Origin: Ascidiaceihabitans donghaensis
GTDB lineage: Bacteria > Pseudomonadota > Alphaproteobacteria > Rhodobacterales > Rhodobacteraceae
Direction of reading: 5' to 3'
Length of the DNA: 64,000 nt
Assembly: GCF_900302465.1 (NCBI RefSeq)
Contig: NZ_OMOR01000002.1
Coordinates: 1 to 64,000, forward strand
Shown here in pieces: positions 52,977 through 64,000 of this stretch (its first letter is position 1; every line of letters starts with the position of its first letter). The notes beneath the pieces are model-generated. The model had not been told where the DNA came from. It did no database searches and was given only the letters and a program-made list of their open reading frames with translations. A program made the position numbers and the translations under genes.

Positions 52977-53444
52977 TCAGTTGGTACCCAACAACCTGGC
53001 GAAGGTGCGGGTGTTGTCAGCGCCAAAACCCATCAGTTCTGCAGACCATCCGGTAACGGGATCATGCAAAGACAAGCGGTTTCCTTGGCGCAGTTGCAGT
53101 TGGACAGGGGCAGACATATCTGCCCCGATCTTGGCCCGTTCGCGGGCAATCACGCGTTCGACACCTGCGACAAAGCCGCCTTTGTCCGCGCTAAAATCAG
53201 CAATCACAGACCCGTTGGGGTCCAAAACAGTGGCGGCCCCAGACGCTTGTCCGGTAATTAGAATATCGCGCTGTGCGATGATCTCGGTTTGGGCGGGTGT
53301 GCCGTCCAAAGGGCGATCCGACAAGGATGCAATGGCGACCAGCGCAACCACGGCCAGAACAAAGGCACAGACCAAACGGATCAGGACGCGCGGCACCAGA
53401 TCTTCTTGGGGGGCATGAACGCGGGGGGTGTCTGTGTGTGCCAT
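52977..53444 (-). CDS. puhC: Photosynthetic complex assembly protein PuhC
   Basis: About 155 residues from the ATG at 53444 (GGAA 9 bp upstream). One N-terminal membrane helix (LIRLVCAFVLAVVALVAIAS) is followed by a periplasmic domain with the typical RDILITGQASGAATVLDPNG stretch. PuhC is required for efficient RC-LH1 assembly in Rhodobacter capsulatus. It follows puhB with a 4-bp gap. Confidence 0.9.
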   Translation of the reverse strand: MAHTDTPRVHAPQEDLVPRVLIRLVCAFVLAVVALVAIASLSDRPLDGTPAQTEIIAQRDILITGQASGAATVLDPNGSVIADFSADKGGFVAGVERVIARERAKIGADMSAPVQLQLRQGNRLSLHDPVTGWSAELMGFGADNTRTFARLLGTN

Positions 53445-53448
53445 CTGA

Positions 53449-54084
53449 TTATTCCGCGGCCATAGCATTGGATGACACAGGTGCCCGCGCCACTTCGGGG
53501 CGTGTCACACGCGCTTCGGCAGCCGAGGCCAATATGCCTGCCACATGTTCTGCATCCTTGATGCAACGCAGTGCAGGCTGTGCCTTTTTGAAATGCCATG
53601 GCCGCGCATGGGGCCAGCACACCAGATACCCAAGCTGGGTGTCGCCGGTTGTGTCCAGCGCGATGGTGCCCGTGCCGTTTTTGCGCATATCCAGCATCGC
53701 GTTGCCCACCTGCGTGTAAGGCAGATTGATCGTCAGCGTCAAAGCCGCCCCGATCCGCATTACCACACGGGCGTCGGTGATTGTGTACATGGTGGCGCGG
53801 GCCTGAACATAGGCCACAAGCCAAAGCAACGCACACACCACGGTCCCCAACAACAGATATGGTACAGCAGCGCCAATGGCCTGACCCAGCGGCAGAAGAT
53901 CAACCACTGTTGTGAAACGCCAAGCAGCCAACAGCACAAAATATCCCGCAACCCATTTCAGTGACAACGCCCCGCAGGCCAGCGCCCAAGGGTCCGGGCG
54001 CCCTTGCCACAGGATCTGTTCGCCTTTCGGGGGGCGTTCGGGAAGCCCCTCAACGGGCTCTATTTCGAAGTCATCATGAGACAT
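53449..54084 (-). CDS. puhB: Photosynthetic complex assembly protein PuhB
   Basis: 211 residues with an N-terminal acidic segment and GEQILWQGRPDPWALACGAL, three membrane helices (~45-115) and a PH-like domain that starts TMYTITDARVVMRIGAALTL. PuhB assists reaction-centre assembly, and the domain order matches the family. It is 36 bp after puhA and probably translated from the same message. Confidence 0.93.
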   Translation of the reverse strand: MSHDDFEIEPVEGLPERPPKGEQILWQGRPDPWALACGALSLKWVAGYFVLLAAWRFTTVVDLLPLGQAIGAAVPYLLLGTVVCALLWLVAYVQARATMYTITDARVVMRIGAALTLTINLPYTQVGNAMLDMRKNGTGTIALDTTGDTQLGYLVCWPHARPWHFKKAQPALRCIKDAEHVAGILASAAEARVTRPEVARAPVSSNAMAAE

Positions 54085-54120
54085 GGCTGGTGTCCCCTTC
54101 TTTGGGTTGCGGTTGTGTTT

Positions 54121-54891
54121 TTAGATCAGCGGTTCTTGACGTTTGGCGTCGGCGTAAAGATGGCCGCCGCCGTAGTAGCCGCTGATTTTGTCTTCTTCCA
54201 AGCAGGTCACTTCCGTCGCGCTTTTGTGCTTTGGCACATTGGCAAATTGCGCGGCATAGATGGATGTGATGTGCATGCGGTCTTTCTTGATGCGCACCAT
54301 GGTCATGGGCACAAGACGTGTGCCGCCGCCGTGTTCGGCGTCCAGTTCATATTCCACGTAGCGCACCAGCTGTTCGGGTTCGTCCACCCACATGTCGGTG
54401 ACTTTGCCCACGATCTGGAAATCGCCGGATTCAACAGGCAAACCGCGTGGGTCACGCCCTGCGGATACGCGAAAGGCCTCTTTGGTGGACATCGGAACGA
54501 TCTTGGGGTGGCCATGGCCGTCCAGTTCAGGCAGATCGCGACGCGGCGCCCAGGATGCTGGACCAACCCCGTCGATCATCGGATCGCCTGTGGGCTCCAG
54601 CGGATAGCCGTTGCCGGACCCTACGCGCTTCAAGGCGATGTCGGCACGCTCTGGTGCTTGGCCTGATGGTACGGAAATAGACCCGCGCCCATGGGGCAGA
54701 TCAAAGGTTTTGTCTTCGGGAATTGGCCACATCGACGGGTTTGAGGACTTGTTTCCTTCGTCGTCTTCCATCGGATAGCCTTCGCGCATGTTTTCGCGTT
54801 GGATGTAGATGATAAGCGCTGCGAAAAAGATCCAGAACAGCCAAAGCACCAGTGATGCTATGTCGAATTCGCCGAAGAATGTGCCAGTCAT
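54121..54891 (-). CDS. puhA: Photosynthetic reaction centre H subunit
   Basis: 256 residues from the ATG at 54891 (MTGTFFGEFDIASLVLWLFW); AGGAGG stands 7 bp upstream, and the longer frame is read-through. A single N-terminal membrane helix is followed by the cytoplasmic beta-barrel domain with REGYPMEDDEGNKSSNPSMW, then DPRGLPVESGDFQIVGKVTD and the C-terminal ISGYYGGGHLYADAKRQEPL. The H chain caps the L/M dimer and controls proton uptake at the quinone site. It lies 22 bp after lhaA. Confidence 0.97.
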   Translation of the reverse strand: MTGTFFGEFDIASLVLWLFWIFFAALIIYIQRENMREGYPMEDDEGNKSSNPSMWPIPEDKTFDLPHGRGSISVPSGQAPERADIALKRVGSGNGYPLEPTGDPMIDGVGPASWAPRRDLPELDGHGHPKIVPMSTKEAFRVSAGRDPRGLPVESGDFQIVGKVTDMWVDEPEQLVRYVEYELDAEHGGGTRLVPMTMVRIKKDRMHITSIYAAQFANVPKHKSATEVTCLEEDKISGYYGGGHLYADAKRQEPLI

Positions 54892-54913
54892 AGTATGTCC
54901 TCCTGGACGGGTT

Positions 54914-56341
54914 TTAAGTTGGAAAATCAGCCAGACCCAAGGGGCGTCGGTTGATGTCCATAGGGGTGGGGGGACCGCTGCGGCGCACCAGAGGTCCCAA
55001 GACAATAAGAGTGACGAAAAGCAGGCCAATCTCGGTGTGGTAAACGAATGAATATCCGGTCGCGGGGGTATCAAGGGCGGTGCCCCATGCGCCGGATGTG
55101 GCCACGGTGCTGATCCAGTCCCGCAAAGTACCGCCCATGGCGATGGCAAGCCCTGCGGCGCTGGCTTGTGCCGCGCCCCATGCGCCCAACGCCAGACCGC
55201 GTCCCGCTTTGCCTGTCGCAGGCATGGTCATGGCCGCGGTCAGCGTAGCGACTGCAAACAGGCCGCCACCGAAGCCGATCATTAACGCCCCTGCATAGAA
55301 CAGGGCGTTTGACGCCATGGGTGCTGCGAAAATCACCAGACTAAAGGCCCAGACACCCGCTAGAATGCCGCCGCCTGCCAGACGGTAGGGGTTTGACCCT
55401 TTGGCCAGCCGCGCCCCTGCCAGCGCAAAGCCCAGCAAAGCGCCCACGGCCCAAAGCGCTGTCAGCATGGTTGTGGCCGACACCGAAAGCCCAAGAATTT
55501 CACCGCCGTAAGGTTCCAGCAAAACGTCTTGCATGTTGAAGGCCATGGTGCCGACAAACACACAGACCAGCAAACGGCCCGCTTGGCCGCCGTCCATGAA
55601 ATCTGTCCATGCATCGCTGAATTTCGGGCGCGGGGCGGCGCGTTCGTCCGCGGACATGGGCCGCACGCTTTCCTGTTTCCACAGGGCGATCAGGTTCAGC
55701 ACAACGCCAACCACAGCAGCCCCTTGCACGACGCGGATCAATTTCAGGGACGTAAATTCAGTCAGCAACCCGCCGATGATCACCGCAGAGACACCCATCC
55801 CCACAAGGAACATCACATAAAGCAATGCAACAACGCGGGGCCGTGTTTCGTCTGTGGCGCGGTCCGAGGCCAGTGCCAGTCCTGCCGTTTGGGTCATGTG
55901 CAATCCAAGGCCCGTCATCAGAAACGCCAATGCCGCCAACACTTCGCCCGCGAAGGGAATGGTGTGGACCACATCGCCGCTTAGAACCAGCAGCGCAAAG
56001 GGCATAACAGCCAGCCCGCCAAATTGCCAAAGTGAGCCAAACCAGATGTAGGGCACGCGCTTCCAGCCAATCGCGGACTTGTGCGTGTCAGAGCGGAACC
56101 CAAGCAGCGCCCGAAACGGGGCGATCAGGACAGGCAGCGCGATCATGATGGCCACGATCATGGCCGGCACGCTGAGTTCCACAATCATCACACGGTTCAA
56201 TGTGCCCAAAAGCATCACAGACGCCATGCCCACGGACACCTGAAACAGCGAAAGGCGCAGCAATTGCGCCAAAGGAAGGCCTTCGCTGGCGGCGTCCGCA
56301 AAGGGCAATGCCCGTAGGGTAAGGCGCTTCAGTCCACTCAT
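54914..56341 (-). CDS. lhaA: LhaA / PucC-family light-harvesting 1 assembly protein
   Basis: 475 residues with about twelve transmembrane helices of the MFS-like PucC family. It begins with RLSLFQVSVGMASVMLLGTL and includes the family's ALLGFRSDTHKSAIGWKRVP. LhaA assists LH1 assembly, possibly by delivering bacteriochlorophyll. Location directly upstream of puhA and after bchM is the standard arrangement. Start overlaps the bchM stop by 4 bp. Confidence 0.93.
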   Translation of the reverse strand: MSGLKRLTLRALPFADAASEGLPLAQLLRLSLFQVSVGMASVMLLGTLNRVMIVELSVPAMIVAIMIALPVLIAPFRALLGFRSDTHKSAIGWKRVPYIWFGSLWQFGGLAVMPFALLVLSGDVVHTIPFAGEVLAALAFLMTGLGLHMTQTAGLALASDRATDETRPRVVALLYVMFLVGMGVSAVIIGGLLTEFTSLKLIRVVQGAAVVGVVLNLIALWKQESVRPMSADERAAPRPKFSDAWTDFMDGGQAGRLLVCVFVGTMAFNMQDVLLEPYGGEILGLSVSATTMLTALWAVGALLGFALAGARLAKGSNPYRLAGGGILAGVWAFSLVIFAAPMASNALFYAGALMIGFGGGLFAVATLTAAMTMPATGKAGRGLALGAWGAAQASAAGLAIAMGGTLRDWISTVATSGAWGTALDTPATGYSFVYHTEIGLLFVTLIVLGPLVRRSGPPTPMDINRRPLGLADFPT

Positions 56342-57018
56342 CCGCGCAGCTCCATCGCTTGGGAAAAATAGAAGCCGGATTTGACGCGATCAACGGGACG
56401 CAAAGGACGCATCACGCCGCAGCGTTTGGTGGCGGCGATCAAGGGGGCGGTGGCATGCGGCACCATAGTCGGGCTGCGATCGGACCGTGGAAACAGCTTG
56501 CCTGCGTACCACATTGCCATCAACGCACGGGTGCGCGGGGCAACGGTAAAGACAATGGTGCGGCCTGTGCGCTTGTCCAAAGTGGCCAAGGCCGCGCCAA
56601 TTTCCTCGGCGGTGTAGTAGATCAGGCTGTCCATTGCGACGACGTGATCAAATAGCCCCAATGTGTCGGACAACATGTCGCCGGACGTAAACGTGACTTG
56701 GGCTTGGTGGTGCTCGGGCAAGCGTTTTTGCGCGATTTCAACCAGCGACGGCGAAATATCAACGGCCACAACTGTGGCGCCGCGTGCGGCCAGTTCTGCC
56801 GTCATTTGTCCGGCCCCGCACCCTGCATCAAGCACCCGTTGACCTGTCAGATCGACCGGCAAGCGCGACAACATCAGCGCACGCATCTTGTCACGGCCTG
56901 CGCGCACTGTTTCACGTATTCTTGACACAGGCGCGTCAGAGGTCAGTGCCTCCCAGGTCTTGGTGGCAGTCTTGTCGAAATACGTCTCTACCCGTGACAG
57001 GGTTTGGTCATAGGCCAA
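56338..57018 (-). CDS. bchM: Mg-protoporphyrin IX O-methyltransferase
   Basis: 226 residues. SAM-binding motif I is RVLDAGCGAGQMTAELAARG (~residue 65), preceded by the conserved N-terminal YFDKTATKTWEALTSDAPVS. It methylates the C13 propionate of Mg-protoporphyrin IX, giving the substrate of AcsF. It begins directly before the bchL stop, with no gap, and overlaps lhaA by 4 bp. Confidence 0.95.
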   Translation of the reverse strand: MAYDQTLSRVETYFDKTATKTWEALTSDAPVSRIRETVRAGRDKMRALMLSRLPVDLTGQRVLDAGCGAGQMTAELAARGATVVAVDISPSLVEIAQKRLPEHHQAQVTFTSGDMLSDTLGLFDHVVAMDSLIYYTAEEIGAALATLDKRTGRTIVFTVAPRTRALMAMWYAGKLFPRSDRSPTMVPHATAPLIAATKRCGVMRPLRPVDRVKSGFYFSQAMELRG

Positions 57019-57993
<975 letters not shown>

Positions 57994-58006
57994 TCAAAGG
58001 ACCGGG

Positions 58007-61000
58007 TCATTCTGCAGCGATCCCTTCAAGCTTGTCTTCCAAAGCATCCGCGGCATCCTGCAAAGCGGCCAAAGTGTCAGGATCGGGCGACCAATAGTTG
58101 CGGTCGTTGGCTTCCAGCAGGCGATTGGCCATACGCGAAGACGCAGTGGGGTTTAGATCGGCCAGCCGCTTGCGCATGTCTTCGTCCAGAACGAAAGTTT
58201 CAGAGATGCGCTGATACACCCAATCGTCCACCTGTCCGGTGGTCGCGGACCAGCCCATGGTGTTGGTCACATGCGCCTCGATCTGGCGCACACCTTCGGC
58301 CCCGTGTTTCAAAAGCCCTTCAAAAAACTTAGGATTAATGGCGCGGCTGCGGGTCTCAAGCGCCACCTGATCTTTCAGGGTGCGGACCTTGCCATTGCCA
58401 CGGGTCTGGTCGCCGATGTACACGGCCGCATCTGTGCCCTTGGCGCGTTTGACCGCGCGGGCGATGCCACCAAGCGTGTCGAAATAGTGGTCCACCGTTG
58501 TGACGCCCAATTCCACGGATTCAAGGTTCTGATAGGCCAGATCCACATCCGCCAATGCCTTTTGCAACAGCGCAGGGTTCGATGCGGCCTTGCCATCGGT
58601 GCCATAGGCAAAGCTTTTGCGCGCCTCATAGGCGTCAGCCAATTCGTCTTCGTCCCCGAAGGCCGAACTGTCGACCAGCGCATTAACATTGGACCCGTAC
58701 GCCCCTTCGGCATTGGAAAAGACGCGCAACGCGGCGGTGTCCATGTCAACGCCCATTTTGTCGGCGTAGTCCAAAGCGTGGGCACGGATGAAATTCTGGT
58801 CCAACGGCTCGTCTGCCAAAGCGCATTTTAACGCGGCTTCCGCCAACATGCGGGTTTGCAAGGGCAGCAGATCGCGGAAAATTCCCGAAAGGGTCATGAT
58901 CACGTCAATGCGCGGGCGGCCCAAATCCTCAAGCGGGATTAAATCAGCGCCCGCCAAACGACCAAAGCTGTCAAAGCGGGGCGCGCATCCCATCAACGCC
59001 AAGGCTTGCGCAATCGGCCCGCCATCAGACTTGATGTTGTCGCTGCCCCACAGCACCAAAGCCACCGTGCGCGGCGTGCTCGGGTGGGTATCCAGCAAAA
59101 GCTGTGCCTGTTTTGCGCCATCGCGGCAGGCAAATTCTGTGGGCATGCGGAAAGGATCAAAGGCGTGGATGTTGCGCCCCGTAGGCAGAATATCCGCCGA
59201 CCGGATCAGATCACCGCCCGCCACAGGCGGGGTGTAGCGCGCGTCCAAGGCCCGCAAAATTCCGGCCAATTCGGTTTCGTCTTGCAACAGTGCATCAATG
59301 CGCGCCCGTGCGTCTGCGTCAGGCAAATCCATCAAGTCCAGATATTCCGCCCGCGCCGCGTCGGTCAGGGTTTGGCCGACAACATGCAGCCCGTCGGGGA
59401 TCAGCGCATCTTCGGTTTCAAGCAACGTCAGCCACAAATCGGCAGGCGCGATGTTACCCATGTCCACCGCATCGGCTTGCTCTGCGATCAGGGTTTCAAG
59501 TTCGCTGCGTTCGCCTGCATTAGGGGCAAGTGCGCGCCAGCGCGTCAGGCTGTCTTTCAGTTCAACCAGTCCCTTGTACAAACCCGCCGTCGCCAAAGGC
59601 GGTGTCAGGTGTGTGATGGTGACTGCACCAGACCGGCGCTTGGCCAAAGACGCCTCGGACGGGTTGTTGGAGGCATAAAGATAGATGTTGGGCATCTCGC
59701 CGATCAAACGATCCGGCCAATCCTGCCCGCCAAGACCTGCCTGTTTGCCGGGCATGAATTCCAACGCACCGTGCATCCCGAAATGCAGGATCGCGTCGGC
59801 GTTGTAGGTGTCGCGCAGCCATTGATAAAAGGTGACAAAGGCGTGTGTCGGGGCAAAGCCGCGTTCAAACAACAGGCGCATGGGATCGCCTTCGTAGCCG
59901 AAAGCCGGCTGCACACCCACAAAGATATTGCCAAAGTGGGCCCCCAGCACAAAGACACCACGACCGTCGGATTGCACGCGGCCCGGGGCGGGGCCCCAAA
60001 CGGCTTCAACCTCGGCCAGATGCGGGCTGCTGCCGACGATTGCATCGGCGCTGACGTGGGCCGCAACATTGGCTTCTTGCCCGTATTGGGTGGCATTCCC
60101 TTGCAAAACGGCGGCACGAAGTGCGTCCACATCTGCCGGAACTTCAACGGAATAGCCTTGGGTTTTCATTGCCGTCAGCGTGTTGAACAGGCTTTCAAAA
60201 ACACTCAGATAAGCGGCTGTGCCCACAGCCCCTGCATTGGGTGGAAAGCCGAACAACACGATGCCTATCTTTTTGTCGGCATTGCGGGCTTTGCGCAGTT
60301 TCGCCAAGCGTACGGTTTTTTCAACAAGGCTGGTGATGCGTTCATGGCAGGGGGCCATGGCTTTGGTCTCGTCCTGAGTTTGGCATTTGTGAATGCAGCC
60401 CGCGCAGCCGTCAGGGCCATGACGCCCTCCAAAGACGGTGGGGTTGGTGGCCCCGTCAAGTTCAGGCAAAGCGACCAGCATCGTGGTTTCAATCGGACCC
60501 AGACCCTGTGCGGCGTCAGACCATTGACCCAAGGTTTGAAACTCAAGGGGATGGGCCGCCACATAGGGAATATCGAGGCGTTTCAGAACGTCGATTGCGG
60601 CGGCGTTGTCGTTGTAGGCGGGACCACCCACAAGGCTGAAACCGGTCAGCGACACCATAGCATCAATATGCAAACCCTGATCGTTCAGGAAATAGGTGTC
60701 CACGGCAGGTCGGCCATCCAGCCCGCCTGCGAAACTTGGAATGACGCGGATGCCTTTGGCCTCGAATTGGCGAATGACAGCATCGTAATGCGCGGTGTCC
60801 GAGCTCAGGACATAGGACCGCATCATCAGCAAGCCAACGGTGGCAAGGGGAGCTGCAGGGGCAGGCAGGTCGGCGATGTCGGTTGTGATGCGGTGGGGCA
60901 GGTCAGGGTGATACAAGCCGCAATCGGGGTAGTCGATGGGGGCCGCGGCCTGCGGTTGCGTGACCCAGCCCGTGTTGGTGGCATAGCGGTTCAACAGGTT

Positions 61001-61568
61001 GCGGATCATCGCATCCACATTGTCGTCAGAACCGCCCAGCCAGTATTGCATGGTCATGAACCAGGCGCGCAGATCCTGGGATTTTCCGGGGATGAATTTC
61101 AGAATTTTTGGCAGACGGCGCAGCAACGCCATCTTCTTTTGACCGTCGTTTGCAGAAGGCTTAGAGGACCCGCGCAAACGCTTCATCAGCTTCATGGCAC
61201 CGGATTGGGGCGCCATCATATCCAGACTGCCCATGCGGGTCAGCTTGACGATAGAGGCGTCGGCAATGACGCCCACCATCGCATCACAGTGATCGCGGCG
61301 GGCTTCCAGGGTGGGCAAAATACGGGCGACGTGTTCTTCCAGAAACAACAGGTTGGACACGATGATGTCGCCTGTTTCCACGGCTTGGCGGGCGGCCTCG
61401 AATGCGTTGGGATTTTCACCCCATTCGGCAGCGGCATGGACAGAAACAGACAGGCCGGGATAGTCGCGGGTCAAAGTTTCAATGGCACGATTGGCAGGAC
61501 CGGCCGTATGGCTGTCCAGTGTCAGGATCACAAACCGATAACCGGGCAACCGGCCATGTATGCCTGCA

Positions 61569-61579
<11 letters not shown>
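58007..61579 (-). CDS. bchH: Magnesium chelatase subunit H
   Basis: About 1190 residues from the ATG at 61579 ([20 protein letters not shown]), the family start, which overlaps bchB by 11 bp. It is the large porphyrin-binding subunit (CobN/BchH family). Conserved stretches include [20 protein letters not shown] with Cys residues, then [20 protein letters not shown]-like [20 protein letters not shown] and [20 protein letters not shown], a family signature with His and Glu. Near the C-terminus is [20 protein letters not shown]. It receives protoporphyrin IX and inserts Mg with BchI and BchD. Confidence 0.96.

Positions 61580-64000
<2,421 letters not shown>

Overview
The window comes from an aerobic anoxygenic phototrophic alphaproteobacterium of the Roseobacter group (Rhodobacteraceae). 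Three things point there: a nearly complete photosynthesis gene cluster with spheroidenone-type carotenoid genes (crtA, B, C, D, E, F, I); the O2-dependent Mg-protoporphyrin ester cyclase acsF; and a reaction centre with a tetraheme cytochrome (pufC) and no pufX. The plasmid-type replication and partition genes inside the cluster suggest that this is an extrachromosomal photosynthesis replicon, as I recall being described for Roseobacter litoralis and Sulfitobacter guttiformis (from memory, not checked).

Region 1 (1-21.7 kb) is a catabolic and uptake region. A truncated M20 deacylase, a LysR regulator and two Rieske oxygenases are followed by a dehydrogenase remnant and then a TetR / class V PLP enzyme / CoA-transferase / small-protein operon. 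Next come a LuxR-PAS regulator and, read divergently from it, an M20 amidohydrolase. A dipeptide-type ABC importer follows (solute-binding protein, two permeases, fused double ATPase). It is accompanied by two cupins, an antisense deacetylase-family enzyme, an SDR, a P1-family peptidase, an alpha/beta hydrolase and a TPR protein. Most starts overlap the previous stop, so these are tight operons for taking up and breaking down peptide- or amide-like substrates.

Region 2 (21.7-45.0 kb) is the left half of the photosynthesis cluster. On the minus strand run crtE-crtF and bchCXYZ-pufQBALMC, with dxs downstream. crtD-crtC are on the plus strand, crtI-crtB-tspO on the minus strand, and crtA-bchI-bchD-bchO on the plus strand. 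TGT-N12-ACA sites of the PpsR/CrtJ type lie upstream of bchC (three), between crtE and crtD (two) and between crtI and crtA (one).

Region 3 (45.0-48.5 kb) is a replicon maintenance module: parB and parA on the minus strand, an origin-like segment with a perfect DnaA box, and a DnaA-like initiator gene on the plus strand. Five copies of a 14-bp palindrome (GTCCCC-G-Y-GGGGAC) occur only between 42.9 and 47.4 kb. Three of them are inside bchD and bchO. They are good candidates for the ParB-binding centromere (parS), so the segregation site is embedded in photosynthesis genes.

Region 4 (48.5-64.0 kb) is the right half of the cluster, all on the minus strand: bchN (cut by the window end), bchB, bchH, bchL, bchM, lhaA, puhA, puhB, puhC, a small conserved gene, acsF, puhE, hemA, a cytochrome c and a GFA-family protein. 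Together, regions 2 and 4 supply isoprenoid precursor (dxs), 5-aminolevulinate (hemA), Mg chelation, methylation, ring closure and both dark-type reductases for bacteriochlorophyll a, the carotenoid pathway, and the RC-LH1 polypeptides with assembly factors. bchF, bchG, bchP, bchJ and ppsR are not in the window and presumably lie beyond the right edge. I saw no tRNA, rRNA, CRISPR array or insertion sequence.
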